Positions 54,863 through 64,000 of a stretch of 64,000 bases of DNA are shown here, in pieces. The notes under the pieces are model-generated. The model did no database searches and was not told the origin of the DNA. It worked only from the letters and a program-made list of their open reading frames with translations. Origin of the DNA: Dipteris shenzhenensis (Eukaryota; Polypodiophyta; Polypodiopsida; Gleicheniales); the NCBI GenBank assembly GCA_047967505.1, contig CM106539.1. One strand, 5' to 3'. Made by a program: the position numbers and the translations under genes. Positions within the stretch are counted from its first letter, which is position 1. Each line of letters opens with the position of its first letter.

Positions 54863-57800
54863 AAGGCCAAGAAATTTACCTCTAGTTTTTCCATCCCTAC
54901 TTGACTCTGGGGTATTATCACTAGACATATAAGCAAGATGCACACATGTTCATGTAGTCCATGTATGCATGTGCACGCATGTGCAAGTCTACGCACATGC
55001 ACTTATGTGGGACCAAGGCAACCACTTTTCCAATTACTTACACACCGTATAAGAGCAATATATAGAGGGGGTGTTTTTGATTGAGACACATATGTGGTGG
55101 ATACAAGGAGAGATTAAATAAGTAGCTTGTGTGTCTTAACAATCAAGGGATTTAAGTGTCCATGCTTGTGTGTTAGCTATCAAGTTGACCATGAGGTGGT
55201 TTCTTAATTTATAAAACAAGGATTATTGTCATACTTGGGTATTTCAATTACCTGCTTTGTTGTAATAATTTTCCCCTCGTCGTCGGCCTTGAGGTTGCAA
55301 ATAGTTGGAGCCCAAGCGTGCTATCACTTTGGTAAATCAACTCAAATGCTTTTCGGGCCGCTTATCTCCGGAAATAAATTTGAAATTTTGGGGAAAAAAC
55401 TTATTACGGTAGGACATGATACAGGCATTCCCAGTTTCCCACCGTTGTCGCTATAAACGAGCCGTTCGTGCCGTTTATGCAAAATTCCTTACAACTTCCT
55501 TGTACTACCATCATCTTGCCTTCAACATGTTACTTTAGTTGGGTTTTTTCGAACGTGGTGCGCAGAAAGCACTTGCCAGACGAAGGTATCTATGTTCTCA
55601 TTCTAATCTTGGGAAAACATCAGCACGTAAGTACGTGCATGCAATAAGCCGTTTTATGCTTAAAGCTGGAATTTAGCTCCATTTAATCATGTAGCACAGT
55701 CGTCATTGTATATTGTTGAGGAGTGATAAGTTCATAACTGTCATATGCGCATTGCTGAAAGAAAACGTTGTTAAGGGTACGTCGTGCTATCTGCGAAGCT
55801 CCAAATCTACAGTACTTATGCCTACCGTCGATTTGATCTGGGAATTTGGGCCTAAACGCCAGCGAGCAAGTTTGCGAACTGCACGGCAAAGAAAGTTGAT
55901 TGCGAGATACATGTAATGTGTTTTGCGTGAAGAAAGCCTGATCGGAATCCGCTATGGGAACAGTTTGGCGTGTATGCAAAACTAAGAAAAGGGCGGGTCG
56001 AGAATCAATCAGGAAGGTTCAAGCGCCTTTTTACGAGACTGCGCAATTCCGCAAAAGAAATTGATGGTTCGATTCGGTTACCGGTACAGTGGCGGTGAGG
56101 CGGTGATCAATTATCTTGCATTCAATGTGATCGAAGCTGGAGCCTGGAAGCCTGGAATCCTGGATCCAGGCAAACCGAAAGGCCTTGTAAATGAAAGAGC
56201 CAGACGGAGACAGGAGGTACTTACAGTACGTACTCGGACAAAGCGATTTCCAGACAGCGGATTGTATGCTACGCTACCATTCGTTACCTATTTGCGTTTG
56301 TGCAGCAATAGTTAGGTTTAAAGTGCCTATCGCCATCCGAAGTCTGTATGTATTGCGAAAGTGGATCCTAGATGATGGATCGGTTGGTTCAGATGAAGGT
56401 TTGGTTGTGGCGTGAGGGGCCTGATGCATTATTTCTTCAACAAGCTAGATTAATATCCGGCAGCAAAACCCACCCTTCAAGTGACTCTAAAGCTTAAAGC
56501 CTCATTGCATGATCACATCAAAATGGTTCTGTGAACGGGTATGAATGGCGTCAGCGTCCGTGAATAGGAATGAAGATGCGCATTTCCCGGCAAGACGCAC
56601 CACGGGAATCTGTGAAAGCTTGATAGGACGCAATGTCGTCGTTGCGATCGAGCAACATGAAAAGCGATACGCCACTTCTGGGAGCGGGAAATCGAATCAA
56701 GGAGCGTCCTATCATCCCATGCCGGCTATGGCGAATCGGCGTCGGCGATCGGCAGTGCTGGGATTACATCTAATACTCTTTCAGCACTAATCCCTGGTCT
56801 GAGAGCCAGCAACACGGTGCAATTTTCGTCCCATTCCTGTTATCATGGCTTTGGATATTGAGCTGAGATGAGTATCCTGCAGCTAGAATGGAGTCAATTG
56901 AGCAACAAGCCTTTGCAAGTTGAGTCGTGGGCGCTGCTCTAAGATTAGCATCGAACCGTTGCAAATCGAGTCCAGCCATCGTCGCTAAGTCGAAAATGCT
57001 GCTGGTAATTAACAATATTGTGATAGGTGCAGCAAGGCGAATAACCACGGACATAAAATGTGCGCATATGTGCCACACGATATTCAACAGAATGGGTGGC
57101 AGCGGGCAGGTGCTAAGCTGCTGCTGTGGAATGATTAAGAATTAGCGCTGCACGTTTGGTATTGGGTGCTTGCTTATTTGCAGTGAATCCGTAGAAACTT
57201 GATATCCGGGAGGAGTTATGGAGTTCACAGAAATGGTAAATATTGCTGTTGGGTCCTGGAAAGGGAATGATGTAGAGGTAGTTTGCTCGACCTTCGCAGG
57301 GAAGTGTATTCAATTCTGATTAGGATTCCATGAACCTTATCCATACCTTTCTTTATATAGTCTCATGATTCATTCATCCCGCCATCATTTATGCCTCTCT
57401 CTTTGTTTCACTCTTGTGAGCACACTTGTTGGTTTCAGGAGTGACTCATGTTTCTTTTTTAAACAAGATTTGCGGCAGGCAGCCTTTCCATCATGGAAAG
57501 GCACGTAACTACTAACTCAAAATTGAAGTTGAATCCTACTATTTTATCAAATTTTTATGGAGAAAATTGAACTAATAAAATAGTGGACATTCGATGCAAC
57601 ACAAGGTCCATTAGGACTTGATCCTCCCTGCAAATGTCAGGGGTGGTGATTTATTATTGATTTTGTGATGTCCATATTTTGGAAGCTGAAGTTCAACAAA
57701 TACATGAATAAGGCGATACAATAACTGATCCTCATTGCAGTTTATAGAATATTGTCACGTGGACCGCAATAAGACTGAAGGTGTAGTCATCCTTCAATCT

Positions 57801-59046
57801 TGCATCCATCTTGGATTTCCTTGCTCCCTCGCATCGATAACATGCATTACACGAGAGGAATGTTGTAAGAATTCATATTGAAAACAAGAAATTTTGAATG
57901 GACGAGTGACTGACATTATTTATATTATAATATATAATATATAATTATCATAACCACACAGTGTGGACGGGGAGGGAGTGCACTTCCTTCCCCAAAGAGT
58001 TATAATCTGAGGGAAACGGGCCTCTCTGGGTGCGAGATAATGTCGAGAATATAAACATCGAGAATATTAGCATCAAGGATAAGTCTCGCGAATGGATAAG
58101 AAACTAGCATATTACCTGAATGTCAATAGTCATAATCATAGTTGAATGCCGAGAGATAATATCTTGAAAACTTGCCAATCATGAGCCTGAGAGGATCTGC
58201 GTGTGTTCTTGAGCGAGATGATTCCAACATTCTCAGATCGCTTAGTAGACTCTGGACAACACAAAAAGAAAACTATCATTAGAGGAAGTCCGAAGTAGAC
58301 CATGTAACATTCTCACTCTCCGCTTAGCCAATGTTACATGCCTCTCCAACCTCAGGACAATGGGAGTTTGAACACTATAGTAAATCGAGCTTTTATGCTT
58401 GTGAGAGTAGAGCATAAGGTCATCGTGAGGCTCTCCAAAGCTTCACATGCCAAGGCTATGCCACGCTGGGCTTCATCTCTTCAAGGCCCTTGCTATGCTT
58501 ATGTGCTAGTATCTGCTTAAACACAAATCCATCTTGGCTCCTTGCAATTGCTTAACACCAAATTTTAAAGGCTGAATGGCTTCTAACAACCTTACCGCAA
58601 TGTCTCCACTGTAGTTAACATGACACACAGAGTGATAGACAGATCAATCACCATCATTTCCATAGAGCTCTAATCATTCAATTGTCTTGCAACCTCAAAT
58701 CTATAAACAAAAAATACCAAACGCACATCGACTGGGAGAGAATCTTACCTTGAAATCTTGGTAAAAGACACTACAAGCAACCGGACCTATCCACTATTGC
58801 TTGAAGACATAGACAATGTTGATAATCATGTGCTTGTTACGAATTATATAGATTTATGACAAAAGCACGTCTATGCTTTTCTGCCATCCTTTTGATAAAA
58901 AGCTTAACTATGCTTTTGCACCTTGCTTCTGCAATCATAGCCTGATAACTTTGTGGATGAATCTACCGATTGCTTGAGTCCTTTTGAGATCAATTGCATT
59001 GGAAAAATCAATCAAAAACTTGAGAACATAGAGACCATCAAGAAAC
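54863..59046. other. Long stretch without a recognised gene
   Basis: Frames of 60-105 codons occur (for example 56770-57087 minus, 56061-56315 plus) but none shows a domain or codon pattern I can support. 55240-57320 is less repetitive and richer in CpG than its surroundings, so it may be single-copy host DNA. An AT-rich patch with TATAATATATAATATATAAT lies near 57930. Confidence 0.4.
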
Positions 59047-59075
59047 GCTCTGATATCATGTTGAAGGAGTGAATG
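59047..59075 (-). other. Possible retroelement primer-binding site/LTR junction
   Basis: The minus strand reads TGATATCAGAGC (one base from the usual TGGTATCAGAGC) at about 59049-59060, followed leftwards by possible leader and rightwards by TTGAAGGAGTG as a possible LTR edge. I could not find the second LTR. Confidence 0.3.
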
Positions 59076-59904
59076 AAAACATACAAAATCACTCCAGATT
59101 CATACTTCGTTAAGAGAATAAAGAGAAAGTAGCTCCAAGCTCCTACCGAATCCATGGCATGAAGGGACATTCAAGAAAAGTGATTATCAACTTACAATAA
59201 CATGATGCCATCCATGATACTCAACTTCAGCCAGTCGGCCAGTATTTCAGCTTTTGCACTACATGTGCATTGTTTGCCACATCCTTCTTGCAATCTTCTC
59301 TGCATTGACAAAACCATGACAATGGTTTCATGTCCTTCATGTTGGACTCATCCAAGAATCGCTCTTAGTCAACACTTTTTGTGAGGCATGTCCTTTTTTA
59401 TGGTTTGCTCCTATAGGACCTTATTCCCCTTTGGTCTAGTATCGAAAGTTGGACTTGATTTGGCTAAGAGAGATTCCTTTCATTCCTTTTGTATGTCTGT
59501 CATGGGCCTTGCTAATGTGCCGAGTGTCCTATGCCTCTGTTTCTTGTGTAAGCTCCATCACTATGGCTATGGCATCTGTTGCTCCCACATTAAGGTTGTC
59601 ACCGTCGCACGAATGACCCGCTCAACGATCTGTAGTCAAACTTTCTCACCTACTCTCATCTTATCCAAGTCCCCTTTTCTCTCTATCTACCATTCTTTTC
59701 AAATCAAACTCACATCTAGCATCGCAGAGACCCGTTGTCGCCACTCAATATTGGTTTGCCTTTTTAGAGCGGCTTGCATGACAGCATTGTTAGTCATTGA
59801 TCTTCCCTCGAAAATCTTTTTGGATGTTGCAAAATCACACTTGTTCACTAATGAGAATTGGAAATTCTAAGATGTCTATCACCTACAAGCATTAGCCATT
59901 AGCA
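59076..59904. other. Unassigned; contains a 160-codon frame
   Basis: A plus-strand frame at 59388-59870 is Cys/Ser/Leu-rich with no recognised domain. The minus strand of its right end reads NAVMQAALKRQTNIEW with later stops, so it may be an antisense shadow of an old coding piece. Confidence 0.3.
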
Positions 59905-60096
59905 ATGCTCGGTCCAAAAATTGGAACCAATTTTCTGCGCGGACTGAAATTAAGAGGTGGTAGCAGTAACGCCAAAATGCCTACCTTGGAGGAGTATGGG
60001 ACTCATTTAACAAAGCTAGTGGAGGAAGGTAAGATCCTATTGTGGGCAGGCAACCTCAAAATCCATATTGAGTGTGTTACTCAGATTCTCGATTGA
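59905..60096 (+). pseudogene. ClpC-like chaperone fragment (pseudogene)
   Basis: The translation contains [20 protein letters not shown] and, after a diverged stretch, IECVTQIL. In plastid ClpC this segment leads from the N-terminal domain into the first AAA+ module: a TPTLEEYG-like run, then an IERVTQIL-like run before the Walker A region. Here the frame stops right after TQILD, and the Walker A sequence is not found downstream. Intact ClpC is a nuclear-encoded stromal Hsp100 ATPase of over 900 residues; only about 40-60 residues remain. No intron is seen within the piece. Assignment is from motif recall, so moderate. Confidence 0.6.
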
Positions 60097-60719
60097 TTGA
60101 CTAGGCATTCTCAAGCTTGGTGGGATTGCCATCATCTAGCATAAAAGACCTGTTAATTCTCTTGTAGTCTTCAAGAGGTTACTTTTGAGACTCTTTAAAT
60201 TATAATCACATGAAGTACCCTTGCACTACACATGTGACCCCTCATAATTTCAGGTTGACCTTTGGGAGTCACCACTTACATTGTGCAAGCCCTTGCAGTA
60301 GCTGAAAGAGGAGTCATCGGAATAATTGCTTGAGTCTTAGAGGTACATGTAGATGACTTCTAAGAATATCTATCGGAAGAATTCTATACGCCACTACTTT
60401 GAGAGTCCAACAACCACTATGAGGTTTGCTAAAGAATTGTGTGGTGGGTAAGGAGGATAAGGAAGTCAAAGTGCCATGAGCATCAGAATGAATCCATTGC
60501 AGAAGAGAGAGTCAGCAAAATAGACTCTGAGTTCACTTGCTTCCTTAGTGAGGATAAAAAATCAATCCACACACAAAAATCAAAACACACAAAAAAAAAA
60601 CACCATTCACACCATTAGATCTCTTCAACATCAATGTCTAAGATTGTGACAAGTGGCTTGATGAGAGCTCACAAAGAGGAAACTTCCCTCTAGGCTGCCT
60701 GCCGTAAAAATTAAAAAAA
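60097..60719. other. Unassigned
   Basis: No gene recognised; one A-rich run (about 60590-60600). Confidence 0.35.
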
Positions 60720-61626
60720 ATTAAACAGCCAATTTTTATTAAAAGGGGAGGTCAATCCCCTTTAAAAAGGCCTTTGCAAAATTTGGCCAAACTAGGGGTG
60801 AGAGCCCGGGGCCTATGTTGCATACAACCATACCTATCCTACCCCAAATGTCACCTCAACCGAGAGGATGGCATGATTGACGACTGGATCTGATCCGTCG
60901 AGAAGCTTTCCAAAATCTCTCAAGTACACTTTCATGAACACAAGAATAGCCGTGACCCTAAAACCTGCTTGAACTCCATGTTTGAAGACCATCCTAATCC
61001 TAATCTCCCAAACCCCTAGAATCACTACTGCCCTCAGATACGGCCAGCAAGCTGGAGGGCAATTTGACACACTCCCCTAACACCGAGAGTCTCCACTACG
61101 ACCCAATAGGAAACCTTGCCATCAAACCCGAGCCTTTGATTGCTGCTTCCAACTGTTTCCATACTTCCCTAACAGTTGGGCCCTTCCAGCATAGGTGCAT
61201 TATGTCTTCACAGGTGCTTCCACATAAGGCACAACCCAGATTGACCAGCATCTATCTCGCCAGCTTAGCTCTCACTAACAACCACTAATTCAAGGTTTTC
61301 TAGAGAATGAACTTTGCCTTTCCCATCTTGTAGTCCTTCCAAATCTCTGTCAGCCTCTTCTTCCACCAAGCAGCCCCTCGCTTGAGCCCCCACACTCTAT
61401 TGAGCCTGATCGCCATCCACTCCTGCTGTAATAGGCATCTACTGATGATCCTGGTTGTTACACTATGGAGCAACGTTTGGTCCATTAGGGGAGAATTAGG
61501 GTCTCGAAAGGGCCTCATAAGGAATGGATTAAGAAATGGATTAGCCCTAATGAAAGTGCCAAGGTAGGTCCCAAAAAGTCCTAACCGGGGCTCACCTAGG
61601 TGGGTTAAGTCCAAAAGTGATCCCAT
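60720..61626 (-). pseudogene. LINE-type non-LTR retrotransposon fragment (3' end with zf-RVT-like region)
   Basis: On the minus strand, from about 61370 to 61140, the translation gives AAWWKKRLTEIWKDYKMGKAKFILWKTLN, then LVRAKLA, then CALCGSTCEDIMHLCWKGPTVREVW. A W-K-x-L-N segment followed by C-x-x-C and H-x-x-x-x-C resembles the zinc-binding region after reverse transcriptase in plant LINEs. Stops and a frame change interrupt it. The leftward part (61140-60720) may be the element's 3' tail. No RT catalytic core is in the window. Alternative: another reverse-transcriptase-derived repeat. Confidence 0.55.
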
Positions 61627-61674
61627 CTCTTACACCTCTTACACAACTCTTACTCCTAGGTGGGAACCAAAAAA

Positions 61675-61702
61675 TTCAAAATTCAAAATTTGAATTTTGA
61701 AT
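61675..61702. repeat. AT-rich inverted repeat
   Basis: AATTCAAAATT and AATTTTGAATT are separated by two bases, with an extra TTCAAAA copy on the left; a cruciform or hairpin is possible. Confidence 0.8.
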
Positions 61703-62090
61703 TCCCTCCCTCCTTCTCTCTCCTCCCTCCCTCCCTCCCCCTCCTCCCTCCCCCTCCCTCACTCCCCCTCCTCACTCCCTCCTCCCCCTCCCTCCTCCTC
61801 CCCCACCCTCCCTCCCTCCTCCCCCTCCCCTCTCCTCCCCTCCCCCTCCCCCTCCTCACTCCCTCCTCCTTCCTCCTCCTCCCCCTCCCTCCCTCCCTCC
61901 TCCATGCTTGCTCCTCCTACCCTCCCCCTCCCTCCTTCCTCCACACCTGCTCCACCTTCCCTCCCCCTCCCTCCTCCTCCACCGCTGCTCCTCCTCCCCC
62001 CTCTCTCCTGCTCCTCCCTCCTCCTTCCCTCCTCCTCCATGCGTACTCCTCCTCACCCTCCACACCTGCTGGCCTGCCCCCCTTTCCTCC
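61703..62090. repeat. ~390-bp CCTCC-rich polypyrimidine tract
   Basis: Variants of CCTCCCTCC and CCTCCTCCC fill the region. The opposite strand has dense runs of three or more G. Long proline/serine/leucine-rich frames on the plus strand and glycine/arginine/glutamate-rich frames on the minus strand are compositional. Confidence 0.95.
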
Positions 62091-62211
62091 TCTTTAACTA
62101 CTGGTCCTCCCTCCCCCATCCCTCCTCCTACTCGCCCTGCCTCTTCCTGTGTGCTGCTCCTTCAAGCCTACATCTACATACCTTCTCTACACTCCTTTAG
62201 TCATGGCACTA

Positions 62212-62253
62212 TGACATGAAGTTGGGGGTGATAAACTTCACGCACCTCTTCAC
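62212..62253 (-). repeat. Gypsy LTR fragment, outer end
   Basis: TGACATGAAGTTGGGGGTG is the reverse complement of the gypsy LTR end at 11442; it is cut at 62253 by a copia LTR. Confidence 0.85.
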
Positions 62254-62609
62254 TGTGAAAAGAGGGACAGAAGTAAGGAGTCTCACTTGCAGCTTTCTCA
62301 CATACACAATGGGGGAATACACACAAAGGTGGAGGCTGAAAACGGTTTTCCTCTTCTTAGTTGTGAAAGCAAAAAAGAACTCTCTCTAAGTACAAAAGAA
62401 TAGGTGAACCCTATCTGTGGGTCTCAAACCAAACTGTGCTAACCTAGGTGGCATACTAACTGAGCCACTAACTAGAGTACATAAAGATAGCTGTCATCCA
62501 GCTATTATTCATGGGTGATGAACCAACTGCATCTGCAGCTAACAAGTCGGTGACATAAATGCACAATGGTCACCCTAGCATATCACGAGTGGAGCTCGAT
62601 ATCTCAACA
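62254..62609 (-). repeat. 3' LTR of copia A copy 4
   Basis: 356 bp, TGTGAAAAGAGGGAC to ATATCTCAACA. Confidence 0.9.
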
Positions 62610-63206
62610 CTCCCCCTCGAGCTCAATCCCAATTCCTGTACACCAAGTAGGTCTCTGAACTTGCGCAGCTGCTCTACACCCAATGCCTTCATGAATATGT
62701 TAGCTACCTAATCCTTTGTGCTGACATAAACTAGATCAATAAAACCTACTAGAACCTTCTCCTGCACATAGTGATAATGCACCTCAATGTGCTTCGTTCT
62801 AGCATGATAGACTGGGTTATTTGCCATGTATACTGCTCATGTTGTCATAATAAATGACAACTGGACCATCTGTAGACTAATGCATATCATAAAGTAGCTT
62901 ATGCAACCAAGCTACCTCACATGCAGCCATTGTTGCACCCCTACTTAGCCTCTGTGCTCGACAAGGCAACTGTAGGCTGTTTCTTGCTACTCTAAGTGAC
63001 TACAACACTCCCAAAAGAGAACACATATCCACTGGTAGATTGTCTATTAGAAATACTACTAGCCCAATTAGCATCAGTGTATCCATGCAACTGTATCTAC
63101 ACCCATCTCATAAAATAGTCCATACTACAGTGCGGACTTCACATACCTCAGTATATGTCTAGCCGCATCCAAATGCGGTTTCCTTGGAGCTTGCATAAAC
63201 TGACTG
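62610..63206 (-). pseudogene. RNase H end of copia A copy 4 pol
   Basis: The minus strand matches the RNase H end of the other A copies (compare 39288-39850): TTATGATATGCAT, GTCATTTATTATGACA and the [24 protein letters not shown] segment at 63205-63128. Several small deletions break the frame. Confidence 0.85.
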
Positions 63207-64000
63207 AAAGAAAAAAAAGGGAAGAGAGACTCAAGAGAGGGAATACGAAGTGATCTACAAGCACAAGGGAGAAGAAGAGCTTTCATAAATAAAAGAGGGA
63301 GCGGAAGCTCCAAGACTACTCATAGAGAGAGAATAAACTAGAGAGAGATGGACTCAAGAGTCTACATAAGAGAATATCTACAAGAGGGAGAGAAGGCTCA
63401 TGGAAAATGCTTGAGGAGACTAGAGCTACAACAACATGAGGCTTAATGGTGGAAGATATGATGAACAAGGGAGAGGAGGGCTCCTTTTATAGAGATTTTA
63501 TCACCCTCTTTCACCCATTTACAATTGCTACCCGTAGATTTCTTTCCCCGTTAATCACATAAGCCCGTATGTCATCCATGTCCTTTTTTGCTACTCTTGC
63601 CATGTGTCCAAGACTCTTAAAATATTAAGAAAGTCAAGAGTCTTCCCACATGGAGCCCATAGGGACCCTCTCTTTTCCATATGTCCACATCCTCCTTATT
63701 TCACATGGGAATTCTAGAAGGATTCCTCTTGACTCCACACTCCTCCACATGCCTTCCACACACTTGGCATGTGGCCTCTTATATTATTGGAACACATGGA
63801 CATGAGCCCACCTCTTTATATGACTCACTCTTCCTATTTTCTAAAAACCCCATAATATCCCATATACAAATAACTCTCACCCCATACCAAGGTATTTATC
63901 ATTCATACACATGGTACTTACAATGATCCATTCCACTCATCCTCTCAATCCCATAGCATATCTTAGAAAATAGAAATAAGTGAGAGCCGCTAGGCTATCA
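63207..64000 (-). repeat. Gypsy LTR, inner part, running off the window
   Basis: Reverse complement of about 9640-10495 of the 5' gypsy LTR (for example GAGAGAGAATAAACTAGAGAG and CTCACCCCATACCAAGGTATTTAT). It continues past 64000. Confidence 0.9.

Larger units (their letters stand above)
62254..63206 (-). mobile_element. Ty1/copia family A, copy 4 (3' fragment)
   Basis: 3' LTR (62254-62609), polypurine tract and the last ~600 bp of pol, truncated at about 63206, where gypsy LTR resumes. The rest of the element and about 0.9 kb of gypsy LTR are missing, so a deletion followed insertion. Confidence 0.88.

Noticed and set aside
59388-59870. 160-codon plus-strand frame as a host gene
   Set aside because: No domain; composition looks antisense.
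61660-62219. Proline/serine-rich and glycine/arginine-rich frames up to 167 codons
   Set aside because: Six-frame openness of a CCTCC tract, not a gene.

Overview
This is a repeat-rich nuclear window from a land plant. The plant assignment rests on a complete, intron-bearing VIN3-like (VEL family) Polycomb-associated gene at 50376-53225, on Ty1/copia elements primed by initiator Met-tRNA (binding site TGGTATCAGAGC), and on a Ty3/gypsy element that carries a second, archaeal-type RNase H (Tat/Athila-like lineage). The repeat load and low gene density suit a large genome (fern, lycophyte or gymnosperm are possible), but the sequence does not let me name the species.

Layout. 1-1230: end of a non-autonomous LTR element (family E3, minus), inserted in 1231-5870, a decayed copia element (family A, copy 1, minus). 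5871-9136: unrecognised repeat DNA with a ~700 bp inverted repeat and a 13-bp minisatellite. 9137-44912: a nested stack. An E3 element (plus) contains a gypsy element (9562-~35455, LTRs ~1.9 kb, integrase deleted) and a smaller direct-repeat element, E4 (35726-38816). The second gypsy LTR contains composite copia A copy 2 (16339-33799, TSD aagag). That copy contains a truncated, oppositely oriented copia (17068-18968), a very young copia (20622-26104, TSD accct) and a second young copia of another family, B (26670-32565, TSD caaat), whose 1354-codon gag-pol frame is open. The 3' LTR of E3 is split by copia A copy 3 (38957-44875, TSD aaggt), which itself holds a 183-bp MITE-like insert.

44913-49380 has relic gypsy LTR, a 260-bp tandem duplication, microsatellites and a dispersed repeat, with no recognised gene. 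49400-53640 is the one convincing host gene: GA/CT-rich 5' region and three coding exons for an 826-residue protein with PHD-type zinc region, fibronectin III and C-terminal VEL domains. 53641-60700 is mostly unassigned, with microsatellites and a small ClpC-like pseudogene fragment (about 59905-60096). 60720-61626 looks like the 3' end of a LINE; 61703-62090 is a long CCTCC-rich tract; 62212-64000 is a minus-strand gypsy LTR broken by a copia A fragment.

Apart from the VIN3-like gene, almost every long frame belongs to a retroelement. Matching target-site duplications and shared LTRs allow the insertion order to be read directly. I saw no operons, CRISPR arrays, rRNA or tRNA genes.
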